Made by a program: the position numbers and the translations under genes. 64,000 bases of DNA from Tritrichomonas musculus (taxonomy: Eukaryota; Parabasalia; Tritrichomonadida; Tritrichomonadidae): contig JAPFFF010000089.1 in the NCBI GenBank assembly GCA_039105265.1, positions 42,492 through 106,491 on the forward strand, in the 5' to 3' direction. This document shows positions 42,183 through 55,381 of this stretch, in pieces. The notes beneath the pieces are model-generated. The model was not told where the DNA came from. It saw only the letters and a program-made list of their open reading frames with translations, and made no database searches. How positions within the stretch are numbered: the stretch's first letter is position 1; each line of letters opens with the position of its first letter.

Positions 42183-43232
42183 CAGATTCAACGAGAACTA
42201 CAGTTGAATCATCAGATGCAACGAGAACTGCAGTTGAATCATCAGATGCAACGAGAACTGCAGTTGAACCATCAGATTCAACGAGAACTGCAGTTGAATC
42301 ATCAGATGCAACGAGAACTGCAGTTGAATCATCAGATGCAACGAGAACTGCAGTTGAATCATCAGATTCAACGAGAACTGCAGTTGAATCATCAGATGCA
42401 ACAAGAACTGCAGTTGAATCATCAGATTCAACGAGAACTGCAGTTGAATCATCAGATTCAACGAGAACTGCAGTTGAATCATCAGATGCAACGAGAACTG
42501 CAGTTGAATCATCAGATGCAACGAGAACTGCAGTTGAATCATCAGATGCAACGAGAACTACAGTTGAATCATCAGATTCAACGAGAACTGCAGTTGAATC
42601 ATCAGATGCAACGAGAACTACAGTTGAATCATCAGATTCAACGAGAACTGCAGTTGAATCATCAGATGCAACGAGAACTGCAGTTGAATCATCAGATGCA
42701 ACGAGAACTGCAGTTGAATCATCAGATGCAACGACAACTGCAGTTGAATCATCAGATTCAACGAGAACTGCAGTTGAATCATCAGATTCAACGAGAACTG
42801 CAGTTGAACCATCAGATTCAACGAGAACTACAGTTGAATCATCAGATGCAACGAGAACTGCAGTTGAATCATCAGATGCAACGAGAACTGCAGTTGAACC
42901 ATCAGATTCAACGAGAACTGCAGTTGAATCATCAGATGCAACGAGAACTGCAGTTGAATCATCAGATGCAACGAGAACTGCAGTTGAATCATCAGATTCA
43001 ACGAGAACTGCAGTTGAATCATCAGATGCAACAAGAACTGCAGTTGAATCATCAGATTCAACGAGAACTGCAGTTGAATCATCAGATTCAACGAGAACTG
43101 CAGTTGAATCATCAGATGCAACGAGAACTGCAGTTGAATCATCAGATGCAACGAGAACTGCAGTTGAATCATCAGATGCAACGAGAACTACAGTTTAATA
43201 ATAAGATTCAACGAGAACTGCAGTTGAATCAT
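42183..43232. repeat. 630-bp (21-unit) higher-order repeat, left pair
   Basis: The 21-unit order Ta, G, Gp, T, G, G, T, Gq, T, T, G, G, Ga, T, Ga, T, G, G, Gz, T, Tp spans 42183-42812. It restarts at 42813, where the first 13 units repeat before an F/K pair at 43193-43210 interrupts the order. Confidence 0.9.
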
Positions 43233-44552
43233 CAGATGCAACGAGAACTACAGTTGAATCATCAGATTCAACGAGAACTGCAGTTGAATCATCAGATTCA
43301 ACGAGAACTGCAGTTGAATCATCAGATGCAACGAGAACTGCAGTTGAATCATCAGATTCAACGAGAACTGCAGTTGAATCATCAGATGCAACAAGAACTG
43401 CAGTTGAATCATCAGATTCAACGAGAACTGCAGTTGAATCATCAGATTCAACGAGAACTGCAGTTGAATCATCAGATGCAACGAGAACTGCAGTTGAATC
43501 ATCAGATGCAACGAGAACTGCAGTTGAATCATCAGATGCAACGAGAACTACAGTTGAATCATCAGATTCAACGAGAACTGCAGTTGAATCATCAGATGCA
43601 ACGAGAACTGCAGTTGAATCATCAGATGCAACGAGAACTGCAGTTGAATCATCAGATGCAACGAGAACTACAGTTGAATCATCAGATTCAACGAGAACTG
43701 CAGTTGAATCATCAGATGCAACGAGAACTACAGTTGAATCATCAGATTCAACGAGAACTGCAGTTGAATCATCAGATTCAACGAGAACTGCAGTTGAATC
43801 ATCAGATGCAACGAGAACTGCAGTTGAATCATCAGATTCAACGAGAACTGCAGTTGAATCATCAGATGCAACAAGAACTGCAGTTGAATCATCAGATTCA
43901 ACGAGAACTGCAGTTGAATCATCAGATTCAACGAGAACTGCAGTTGAATCATCAGATGCAACGAGAACTGCAGTTGAATCATCAGATGCAACGAGAACTG
44001 CAGTTGAATCATCAGATGCAACGAGAACTACAGTTGAATCATCAGATTCAACGAGAACTGCAGTTGAATCATCAGATGCAACGAGAACTACAGTTGAATC
44101 ATCAGATTCAACGAGAACTGCAGTTGAATCATCAGATTCAACGAGAACTGCAGTTGAATCATCAGATGCAACGAGAACTGCAGTTGAATCATCAGATTCA
44201 ACGAGAACTGCAGTTGAATCATCAGATGCAACAAGAACTGCAGTTGAATCATCAGATTCAACGAGAACTGCAGTTGAATCATCAGATTCAACGAGAACTG
44301 CAGTTGAATCATCAGATGCAACGAGAACTGCAGTTGAATCATCAGATGCAACGAGAACTGCAGTTGAATCATCAGATGCAACGAGAACTACAGTTGAATC
44401 ATCAGATTCAACGAGAACTGCAGTTGAATCATCAGATGCAACGAGAACTGCAGTTGAATCATCAGATGCAACGAGAACTGCAGTTGAATCATCAGATGCA
44501 ACGAGAACTACAGTTGAATCATCAGATTCAACGAGAACTGCAGTTGAATCAT
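43233..44552. repeat. 480/360/480-bp higher-order repeats
   Basis: A 16-unit order (Ga, T, T, G, T, Gq, T, T, G, G, Ga, T, G, G, Ga, T) at 43233-43712 is followed by a 12-unit version lacking one internal Ga-T-G-G block (43713-44072), then by a second 16-unit copy (44073-44552). The alternation implies an 840-bp composite period that was itself duplicated. Confidence 0.9.
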
Positions 44553-46052
44553 CAGATGCAACGAGAACTACAGTTGAATCATCAGATGCAACGAGAACTG
44601 CAGTTGAATCATCAGATGCAACGAGAACTGCAGTTGAATCATCAGATGCAACGAGAACTGCAGTTGAATCATCAGATTCAACGAGAACTGCAGTTGAATC
44701 ATCAGATGCAACGAGAACTGCAGTTGAATCATCAGATTCAACGAGAACTGCAGTTGAATCATCAGATGCAACGACAACTGCAGTTGAATCATCAGATTCA
44801 ACGAGAACTGCAGTTGAATCATCAGATTCAACGAGAACTGCAGTTGAACCATCAGATTCAACGAGAACTACAGTTGAATCATCAGATGCAACGAGAACTG
44901 CAGTTGAATCATCAGATGCAACGAGAACTGCAGTTGAACCATCAGATTCAACGAGAACTGCAGTTGAATCATCAGATGCAACGAGAACTGCAGTTGAATC
45001 ATCAGATGCAACGAGAACTGCAGTTGAATCATCAGATTCAACGAGAACTGCAGTTGAATCATCAGATGCAACAAGAACTGCAGTTGAATCATCAGATTCA
45101 ACGAGAACTGCAGTTGAATCATCAGATTCAACGAGAACTGCAGTTGAATCATCAGATGCAACGAGAACTGCAGTTGAATCATCAGATGCAACGAGAACTG
45201 CAGTTGAATCATCAGATGCAACGAGAACTACAGTTGAATCATCAGATTCAACGAGAACTGCAGTTGAATCATCAGATGCAACGAGAACTACAGTTGAATC
45301 ATCAGATTCAACGAGAACTGCAGTTGAATCATCAGATGCAACGAGAACTGCAGTTGAATCATCAGATTCAACGAGAACTGCAGTTGAATCATCAGATGCA
45401 ACGACAACTGCAGTTGAATCATCAGATTCAACGAGAACTGCAGTTGAATCATCAGATTCAACGAGAACTGCAGTTGAACCATCAGATTCAACGAGAACTA
45501 CAGTTGAATCATCAGATGCAACGAGAACTGCAGTTGAATCATCAGATGCAACGAGAACTGCAGTTGAACCATCAGATTCAACGAGAACTGCAGTTGAATC
45601 ATCAGATGCAACGAGAACTGCAGTTGAATCATCAGATGCAACGAGAACTGCAGTTGAATCATCAGATTCAACGAGAACTGCAGTTGAATCATCAGATGCA
45701 ACAAGAACTGCAGTTGAATCATCAGATTCAACGAGAACTGCAGTTGAATCATCAGATTCAACGAGAACTGCAGTTGAATCATCAGATGCAACGAGAACTG
45801 CAGTTGAATCATCAGATGCAACGAGAACTGCAGTTGAATCATCAGATGCAACGAGAACTACAGTTGAATCATCAGATTCAACGAGAACTGCAGTTGAATC
45901 ATCAGATGCAACGAGAACTACAGTTGAATCATCAGATTCAACGAGAACTGCAGTTGAATCATCAGATGCAACGACAACTGCAGTTGAATCATCAGATTCA
46001 ACGAGAACTGCAGTTGAATCATCAGATTCAACGAGAACTGCAGTTGAACCAT
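44553..46052. repeat. 630/570-bp higher-order repeat, right pair
   Basis: After a 10-unit lead-in (44553-44852), a 21-unit copy (44853-45482) and a 19-unit copy (45483-46052) follow. They differ from the left pair and each other by one unit type or by loss of the two units before Gz. From 46053 the order returns to the core Ta, T, Ta, T, Ga. Confidence 0.9.
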
Positions 46053-47822
46053 CAGATTCAACGAGAACTACAGTTGAATCATCAGATTCAACGAGAACTG
46101 CAGTTGAATCATCAGATTCAACGAGAACTACAGTTGAATCATCAGATTCAACGAGAACTGCAGTTGAATCATCAGATGCAACGAGAACTACAGTTGAATC
46201 ATCAGATTCAACGAGAACTGCAGTTGAATCATCAGATGCAACGACAACTGCAGTTGAATCATCAGATGCAACGACAACTGCAGTTGAATCATCAGATTCA
46301 ACGAGAACTGCAGTTGAATCATCAGATGCAACGAGAACTGCAGTTGAATCATCAGATGCAACGAGAACTGCAGTTTAATAATAAGATGAAACAAGAACTG
46401 CAGTTGAATCATCAGATGCAACGAGAACTGCAGTTGAATCATCAGATGCAACGAGAACTGCAGTTGAATCATCAGATGCAACGACAACTGCAGTTGAATC
46501 ATCAGATGCAACGAGAACTGCAGTTGAATCATCAGATGCAACGAGAACTGCAGTTTAATAATAAGATGAAACAAGAACTGCAGTTGAATCATCAGATGCA
46601 ACGACAACTGCAGTTGAATCATCAGATGCAACGAGAACTGCAGTTGAATCATCAGATGCAACGAGAACTGCAGTTGAATCATCAGATTCAACGAGAACTG
46701 CAGTTGAATCATCAGATTCAACGAGAACTGCAGTTGAATCATCAGATGCAACGAGAACTGCAGTTGAATCATCAGATGCAACGAGAACTACAGTTGAATC
46801 ATCAGATTCAACGAGAACTGCAGTTGAACCATCAGATTCAACGAGAACTGCAGTTGAACCATCAGATTCAACGAGAACTGCAGTTGAATCATCAGATTCA
46901 ACGAGAACTGCAGTTGAACCATCAGATTCAACGAGAACTGCAGTTGAATCATCAGATTCAACGAGAACTGCAGTTGAATCATCAGATTCAACGAGAACTG
47001 CAGTTGAACCATCAGATGCAACGAGAACTGCAGTTGAATCATCAGATGCAACGAGAACTGCAGTTTAATAATAAGATGCAACAAGAACTGCAGTTGAATC
47101 ATCAGATGCAACGAGAACTGCAGTTGAATCATCAGATGCAACGAGAACTGCAGTTGAATCATCAGATGCAGCGAGAACTGCAGTTGAATCATCAGATTCA
47201 ACGAGAACTGCAGTTGAATCATCAGATTCAACGAGAACTGCAGTTGAATCATCAGATGCAACGAGAACTGCAGTTGAATCATCAGATGCAACGAGAACTA
47301 CAGTTGAATCATCAGATTCAACGAGAACTGCAGTTGAATCATCAGATTCAACGAGAACTGCAGTTGAATCATCAGATTCAACGAGAACTGCAGTTGAACC
47401 ATCAGATTCAACGAGAACTGCAGTTGAATCATCAGATGCAACGAGAACTGCAGTTGAATCATCAGATTCAACGAGAACTGCAGTTGAATCATCAGATTCA
47501 ACGAGAACTGCAGTTGAATCATCAGATGCAACGAGAACTGCAGTTGAATCATCAGATTCAACGAGAACTGCAGTTGAACCATCAGATTCAACGAGAACTG
47601 CAGTTGAATCATCAGATGCAACGAGAACTGCAGTTGAATCATCAGATGCAACGAGAACTGCAGTTTAATAATAAGATTCAACGAGAACTGCAGTTGAATC
47701 ATCAGATGCAACGAGAACTGCAGTTGAATCATCAGATGCAACGAGAACTGCAGTTGAATCATCAGATGCAACGAGAACTGCAGTTGAATCATCAGATGCA
47801 ACGAGAACTGCAGTTGAATCAT
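46053..47822. repeat. Further copy of the 1081-type module, plus G-unit run
   Basis: 46053-46860 follows the order of 1111-1920 with a T-to-G difference at 46353. The stretch 46863-47050 has alternating T and Tp units that are also seen near 54000 and 63120. From 47703 to 47990 there are ten consecutive G units without other changes, the longest uniform run I noticed. Confidence 0.75.
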
Positions 47823-50800
47823 CAGATGCAACGAGAACTGCAGTTGAATCATCAGATGCAACGAGAACTGCAGTTGAATCATCAGATGCAACGAGAACTG
47901 CAGTTGAATCATCAGATGCAACGAGAACTGCAGTTGAATCATCAGATGCAACGAGAACTGCAGTTGAATCATCAGATGCAACGAGAACTGCAGTTGAACC
48001 ATCAGATGCAACAAGAACTGCCGTTTAATATTAAGATGCAACAAAAACTGCAGTTGAATCATCAGATGCAACGAGAACTGCAGTTGAATCATCAGATTCA
48101 ACGAGAACTGCAGTTGAATCATCAGATTCAACGACAACTGCAGTTGAATCATCAGATGCAACGAGAACTGCAGTTGAATCATCAGATGCAACGAGAACTG
48201 CAGTTGAATCATCAGATGCAACGAGAACTGCAGTTGAATCATCAGATTCAACGAGAACTGCAGTTGAATCATCAGATTCAACGAGAACTGCAGTTTAATA
48301 ATAAGATTCAACGAGAACTGCAGTTTAATAAAAGATGAAACAAGAACTGCAGTTGAATCATCAGATGCAACGACAACTGCAGTTGAATCATCAGATGCAA
48401 CGAGAACTGCAGTTGAATCATCAGATGCAACGAGAACTGCAGTTGAATCATCAGATTCAACGAGAACTGCAGTTGAATCATCAGATGCAACGACAACTGC
48501 AGTTGAATCATCAGATTCAACGAGAACTGCAGTTGAATCATCAGATTCAACGAGAACTGCAGTTGAATCATCAAATGCAACGAGAACTGCCGTTTAATAT
48601 TAAGATGCAACAAGAACTGCAGTTGAATCATCAGATGCAACGACAACTGCAGTTGAATCATCAGATTCAACGAGAACTGCAGTTGAATCATCAGATGCAA
48701 CGAGAACTGCAGTTGAATCATCAGATGCAACGAGAACTGCAGTTGAATCATCAGATGCAACGAGAACTGCAGTTGAATCATCAGATGCAACGAGAACTGC
48801 AGTTGAATCATCAGATGCAACGAGAACTGCAGTTGAATCATCAGATTCAACGAGAACTGCAGTTGAATCATCAGATGCAACGAGAACTGCAGTTGAATCA
48901 TCAGATGCAACGAGAACTACAGTTGAATCATCAGATGCAACGAGAACTGCAGTTGAATCATCAGATGCAACGAGAACTGCAGTTGAATCATCAGATGCAA
49001 CGACAACTGCAGTTGAATCATCAGATGCAACGAGAACTGCAGTTGAATCATCAGATTCAACGAGAACTGCAGTTGAATCATCAGATGCAACGAGAACTGC
49101 AGTTGAATCATCAGATGCAACGAGAACTGCAGTTGAATCATCAGATTCAACGAGAACTGCAGTTGAATCATCAGATTCAACGAGAACTGCAGTTGAATCA
49201 TCAGATTCAACGAGAACTGCAGTTGAATCATCAGATGCAACGACAACTGCAGTTGAATCATCAGATGCAACGACAACTGCAGTTGAATCATCAGATGCAA
49301 CGAGAACTGCAGTTGAATCATCAGATGCAACGAGAACTGCAGTTTAATAATAAGATTCAACGAGAACTGCAGTTGAATCATCAGATGAAACAAGAACTGC
49401 AGTTGAATCATCAGATGCAACAAGAACTGCAGTTGAATCATCAGATTCAACGAGAACTGCAGTTGAATCATCAGATTCAACGAGAACTGCAGTTGAACCA
49501 TCAGATTCAACGAGAACTACAGTTGAATCATCAGATTCAACGAGAACTGCAGTTGAATCATCAGATTCAACGAGAACTACAGTTGAATCATCAGATTCAA
49601 CGAGAACTGCAGTTGAATCATCAGATGCAACGAGAACTACAGTTGAATCATCAGATTCAACGAGAACTGCAGTTGAATCATCAGATGCAACGACAACTGC
49701 AGTTGAATCATCAGATGCAACGACAACTGCAGTTGAATCATCAGATTCAACGAGAACTGCAGTTGAATCATCAGATGCAACGAGAACTGCAGTTGAATCA
49801 TCAGATTCAACGAGAACTGCAGTTGAATCATCAGATGCAACAAGAACTGCAGTTGAATCATCAGATTCAACGAGAACTGCAGTTGAATCATCAGATGCAA
49901 CGAGAACTGCAGTTGAATCATCAGATGCAACGAGAACTGCAGTTGAATCATCAGATGCAACGAGAACTGCAGTTGAATCATCAGATGCAACGAGAACTGC
50001 AGTTTAATAATAAGATTCAACAAGAACTGCAGTTTAATCATAAGATTCAACGAGAACTGCAGTTTAATCATAAGATTCAACGAGAACTGCAGTTTAATAA
50101 TAAGATTCAACAAGAACTGCAGTTGAATCATCAGATGCAACGACAACTGCAGTTGAATCATCAGATTCAACGAGAACTGCAGTTGAATCATCAGATTCAA
50201 CGAGAACTGCAGTTGAATCATCAGATGCAACGAGAACTGCAGTTGAATCATCAGATTCAACGAGAACTGCAGTTGAATCATCAGATGCAACGAGAACTAC
50301 AGTTTAATAATAAGATTCAACGAGAACTGCAGTTGAATCATCAGATGCAACAAGAACTGCAGTTGAACCATCAGATTCAACAAGAACTGCAGTTTAATCA
50401 TAAGATTCAACGAGAACTGCAGTTGAATCATCAGATTCAACGAGAACTACAGTTGAATCATCAGATTCAACGAGAACTGCAGTTGAATCATCAGATGCAA
50501 CGAGAACTACAGTTGAATCATCAGATTCAACGAGAACTGCAGTTGAATCATCAGATGCAACGACAACTGCAGTTGAATCATCAGATGCAACGACAACTGC
50601 AGTTGAATCATCAGATTCAACGAGAACTGCAGTTGAATCATCAGATGCAACGAGAACTGCAGTTGAATCATCAGATTCAACGAGAACTGCAGTTGAATCA
50701 TCAGATGCAACAAGAACTGCAGTTGAATCATCAGATTCAACGAGAACTGCAGTTGAATCATCAGATGCAACGAGAACTGCAGTTGAATCATCAGATTCAA

Positions 50801-51930
50801 CGAGAACTACAGTTGAATCATCAGATGCAACGAGAACTGCAGTTGAATCATCAGATGCAACGAGAACTGCAGTTTAATAATAAGATTCAACAAGAACTGC
50901 AGTTTAATCATAAGATTCAACGAGAACTGCAGTTTAATCATAAGATTCAACGAGAACTGCAGTTTAATAATAAGATTCAACAAGAACTGCAGTTGAATCA
51001 TCAGATGCAACGAGAACTGCAGTTGAATCATCAGATTCAACGAGAACTGCAGTTGAATCATCAGATTCAACGACAACTGCAGTTGAATCATCAGATGCAA
51101 CGAGAACTGCAGTTGAATCATCAGATGCAACGAGAACTGCAGTTGAATCATCAGATGCAACGAGAACTACAGTTTAATAATAAGATTCAACGAGAACTGC
51201 AGTTGAATCATCAGATGCAACGAGAACTACAGTTGAATCATCAGATTCAACGAGAACTGCAGTTGAATCATCAGATGCAACAAGAACTGCAGTTGAATCA
51301 TCAGATTCAACGAGAACTGCAGTTGAATCATCAGATTCAACGAGAACTGCAGTTGAACCATCAGATTCAACGAGAACTACAGTTGAATCATCAGATTCAA
51401 CGAGAACTGCAGTTGAATCATCAGATTCAACGAGAACTACAGTTGAATCATCAGATTCAACGAGAACTGCAGTTGAATCATCAGATGCAACGAGAACTAC
51501 AGTTGAATCATCAGATTCAACGAGAACTGCAGTTGAATCATCAGATGCAACGACAACTGCAGTTGAATCATCAGATGCAACGAGAACTGCAGTTGAATCA
51601 TCAGATTCAACGAGAACTGCAGTTGAATCATCAGATGCAACGAGAACTGCAGTTGAATCATCAGATGCAACGAGAACTGCAGTTTAATAATAAGATGAAA
51701 CAAGAACTGCAGTTGAATCATCAGATGCAACGAGAACTGCAGTTGAATCATCAGATGCAACGAGAACTGCAGTTGAATCATCAGATGCAACGACAACTGC
51801 AGTTGAATCATCAGATTCAACGAGAACTGCAGTTGAATCATCAGATGCAACGACAACTGCAGTTGAATCATCAGATGCAACGACAACTGCAGTTGAATCA
51901 TCAGATGCAACGAGAACTGCAGTTGAATCA
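47823..51930. repeat. 4.1-kb segment, second copy of 36723-41070
   Basis: This is the partner of 36723-41070. It differs by a 1-bp deletion near 48331, by having one instead of two of the tandem cassettes with ATCAAATG (one, near 48570), and by lacking the two CCAGAA changes seen at 39483 and 39633. The orders part company near 51.93 kb. Confidence 0.83.
48321..48345. other. 1-bp deletion that changes array register
   Basis: TTTAATAAAAGATG is found where the homologous place at 37221-37245 and all similar units read TTTAATAATAAGATG. One T is missing, which moves unit starts from 3 to 2 mod 30. It is one of only three indels I found in the window that are not whole units. Confidence 0.9.
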
Positions 51931-54691
51931 TCAGATGCAACGAGAACTGCAGTTTAATAATAAGATTCAACGAGAACTGCAGTTGAATCATCAGATGAAA
52001 CAAGAACTGCAGTTGAATCATCAGATGCAACAAGAACTGCAGTTGAATCATCAGATTCAACGAGAACTGCAGTTGAATCATCAGATTCAACGAGAACTGC
52101 AGTTGAACCATCAGATTCAACGAGAACTACAGTTGAATCATCAGATTCAACGAGAACTGCAGTTGAATCATCAGATTCAACGAGAACTACAGTTGAATCA
52201 TCAGATTCAACGAGAACTGCAGTTGAATCATCAGATGCAACGAGAACTACAGTTGAATCATCAGATTCAACGAGAACTGCAGTTGAATCATCAGATGCAA
52301 CGACAACTGCAGTTGAATCATCAGATGCAACGACAACTGCAGTTGAATCATCAGATTCAACGAGAACTGCAGTTGAATCATCAGATGCAACGAGAACTGC
52401 AGTTGAATCATCAGATTCAACGAGAACTGCAGTTGAATCATCAGATGCAACAAGAACTGCAGTTGAATCATCAGATTCAACGAGAACTGCAGTTGAATCA
52501 TCAGATTCAACGAGAACTGCAGTTGAATCATCAGATGCAACGAGAACTGCAGTTGAATCATCAGATGCAACGAGAACTGCAGTTGAATCATCAGATGCAA
52601 CGAGAACTGCAGTTTAATCATAAGATTCAACGAGAACTGCAGTTTAATCATAAGATTCAACGAGAACTGCAGTTTAATAATAAGATTCAACAAGAACTGC
52701 AGTTGAATCATCAGATGCAACGAGAACTGCAGTTGAATCATCAGATTCAACGAGAACTGCAGTTGAATCATCAGATTCAACGAGAACTGCAGTTGAATCA
52801 TCAGATGCAACGAGAACTGCAGTTGAATCATCAGATGCAACGAGAACTGCAGTTGAATCATCAGATGCAACGAGAACTGCAGTTGAATCATCAGATTCAA
52901 CGAGAACTGCAGTTGAATCATCAGATGCAACGAGAACTGCAGTTGAATCATCAGATTCAACGAGAACTGCAGTTGAATCATCAGATGCAACGAGAACTAC
53001 AGTTGAATCATCAGATTCAACGAGAACTGCAGTTGAATCATCAGATGCAACGAGAACTACAGTTGAATCATCAGATTCAACGAGAACTGCAGTTGAATCA
53101 TCAGATGCAACGACAACTGCAGTTGAATCATCAGATTCAACGAGAACTGCAGTTGAATCATCAGATTCAACGAGAACTGCAGTTGAACCATCAGATTCAA
53201 CGAGAACTACAGTTGAATCATCAGATTCAACGAGAACTGCAGTTGAATCATCAGATTCAACGAGAACTACAGTTGAATCATCAGATTCAACGAGAACTGC
53301 AGTTGAATCATCAGATGCAACGAGAACTACAGTTGAATCATCAGATTCAACGAGAACTGCAGTTGAATCATCAGATGCAACGACAACTGCAGTTGAATCA
53401 TCAGATGCAACGACAACTGCAGTTGAATCATCAGATTCAACGAGAACTGCAGTTGAATCATCAGATGCAACGAGAACTGCAGTTGAATCATCAGATGCAA
53501 CGAGAACTGCAGTTTAATAATAAGATGAAACAAGAACTGCAGTTGAATCATCAGATGCAACGAGAACTGCAGTTGAATCATCAGATGCAACGAGAACTGC
53601 AGTTGAATCATCAGATGCAACGACAACTGCAGTTGAATCATCAGATGCAACGAGAACTGCAGTTGAATCATCAGATGCAACGAGAACTGCAGTTTAATAA
53701 TAAGATGAAACAAGAACTGCAGTTGAATCATCAGATGCAACGACAACTGCAGTTGAATCATCAGATGCAACGAGAACTGCAGTTGAATCATCAGATGCAA
53801 CGAGAACTGCAGTTGAATCATCAGATTCAACGAGAACTGCAGTTGAATCATCAGATTCAACGAGAACTGCAGTTGAATCATCAGATGCAACGAGAACTGC
53901 AGTTGAATCATCAGATGCAACGAGAACTACAGTTGAATCATCAGATTCAACGAGAACTGCAGTTGAACCATCAGATTCAACGAGAACTGCAGTTGAACCA
54001 TCAGATTCAACGAGAACTGCAGTTGAATCATCAGATTCAACGAGAACTGCAGTTGAACCATCAGATTCAACGAGAACTGCAGTTGAATCATCAGATTCAA
54101 CGAGAACTACAGTTGAATCATCAGATTCAACGAGAACTGCAGTTGAACCATCAGATGCAACGAGAACTGCAGTTGAATCATCAGATGCAACGAGAACTGC
54201 AGTTTAATAATAAGATGCAACAAGAACTGCAGTTGAATCATCAGATGCAACGAGAACTGCAGTTGAATCATCAGATGCAACGAGAACTGCAGTTGAATCA
54301 TCAGATGCAGCGAGAACTGCAGTTGAATCATCAGATTCAACGAGAACTGCAGTTGAATCATCAGATTCAACGAGAACTGCAGTTGAATCATCAGATGCAA
54401 CGAGAACTGCAGTTGAATCATCAGATGCAACGAGAACTACAGTTGAATCATCAGATTCAACGAGAACTGCAGTTGAATCATCAGATTCAACGAGAACTGC
54501 AGTTGAATCATCAGATTCAACGAGAACTGCAGTTGAATCATCAGATGCAACGAGAACTGCAGTTGAATCATCAGATTCAACGACAACTGCAGTTGAACCA
54601 TCAGATTCAACGAGAACTGCAGTTGAATCATCAGATGCAACGAGAACTGCAGTTGAATCATCAGATGCAACGAGAACTGCAGTTGAATCAT
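50762..54691. repeat. 3.9-kb block repeated at 59582-63811, first copy
   Basis: It matches 59582 onward at an offset of 8,820 bp to about 51.33 kb and of 9,120 bp thereafter. Between these the second copy has a 300-bp (10-unit) tandem gain. F/K cassettes at 50872/59692 and 52612/61732 and the T/Tp alternation at 54000/63120 are shared. Confidence 0.85.
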
Positions 54692-55204
54692 CAGATTCAA
54701 CGAGAACTGCAGTTGAATCATCAGATGCAACGAGAACTGCAGTTGAATCATCAGATTCAACGAGAACTGCAGTTGAACCATCAGATTCAACGAGAACTGC
54801 AGTTGAATCATCAGATGCAACGAGAACTGCAGTTGAATCATCAGATGCAACGAGAACTGCAGTTTAATAATAAGATGCAACGAGAACTGCAGTTGAATCA
54901 TCAGATGCAACGAGAACTGCAGTTGAATCATCAGATGCAACGAGAACTGCAGTTGAATCATCAGATGCAGCGAGAACTGCAGTTTAATAATAAGATGAAA
55001 CAAGAACTGCAGTTGAATCATCAGATGCAACGAGAACTGTAGTTGAATCATCAGATGCAACGAGAACTGCAGTTGAATCATCAGATGCAACGAGAACTGC
55101 AGTTGAATCATCAGATGCAGCAAGAACTGCAGTTTAATAATAAGATGAAACAAGAACTGCAGTTGAATCATCAGATGCAACGAGAACTGCAGTTGAATCA
55201 TCAG

Positions 55205-55250
55205 ATGCAACGAGAACTGCAGTTGAATCTTTAGATGCAGCTAGAACTGC
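55205..55250. repeat. Isolated divergent unit
   Basis: The unit reading GAATCTTTAGATGCAGCTAG differs from consensus at several sites not seen elsewhere (ATCT for ATCA, TTAG for TCAG, GCTAG for ACGAG). It lies at the end of the 53.1-55.1 kb module copy, just before the 2.19-kb duplication, so it may mark an old junction. Confidence 0.8.
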
Positions 55251-55381
55251 AGTTTAATAATAAGATGAAACAAGAACTGCAGTTGAATCATCAGATTCAA
55301 CGAGAACTGCAGTTGAATCATCAGATGCAACGAGAACTGCAGTTGAATCATCAGATGCAACGAGAACTGCAGTTGAATCAT

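Larger units (their letters stand above)
43205..46375 (+). other. Open frame without any start codon (1,057 codons)
   Basis: Read two bases later than the decapeptide frame, units give Asp-Ser/Ala-Thr-Arg-Thr-Ala-Val-Glu-Ser-Ser, a Ser/Thr-rich repeat. This frame is stopped only by TTTAATAATAAG variants (three TAA in a row), here at 43196-43204 and 46376. It contains no ATG, GTG, TTG or CTG, so start-codon ORF finders do not report it. An antisense frame is open over the same stretch. I regard it as a property of the repeat. Confidence 0.15.
36414..48338 (+). other. Longest open frame in the window (3,974 codons), not called as a gene
   Basis: This is the same decapeptide frame, open from just after the ATGAAATAA stop near 36402 to the 1-bp deletion near 48331, which shifts it into TGA at 48336. 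It crosses all F/K and CCG cassettes and several independent duplication junctions without a stop. Product, if any, is unknown, and all residues are repeat-derived. Confidence 0.2.
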
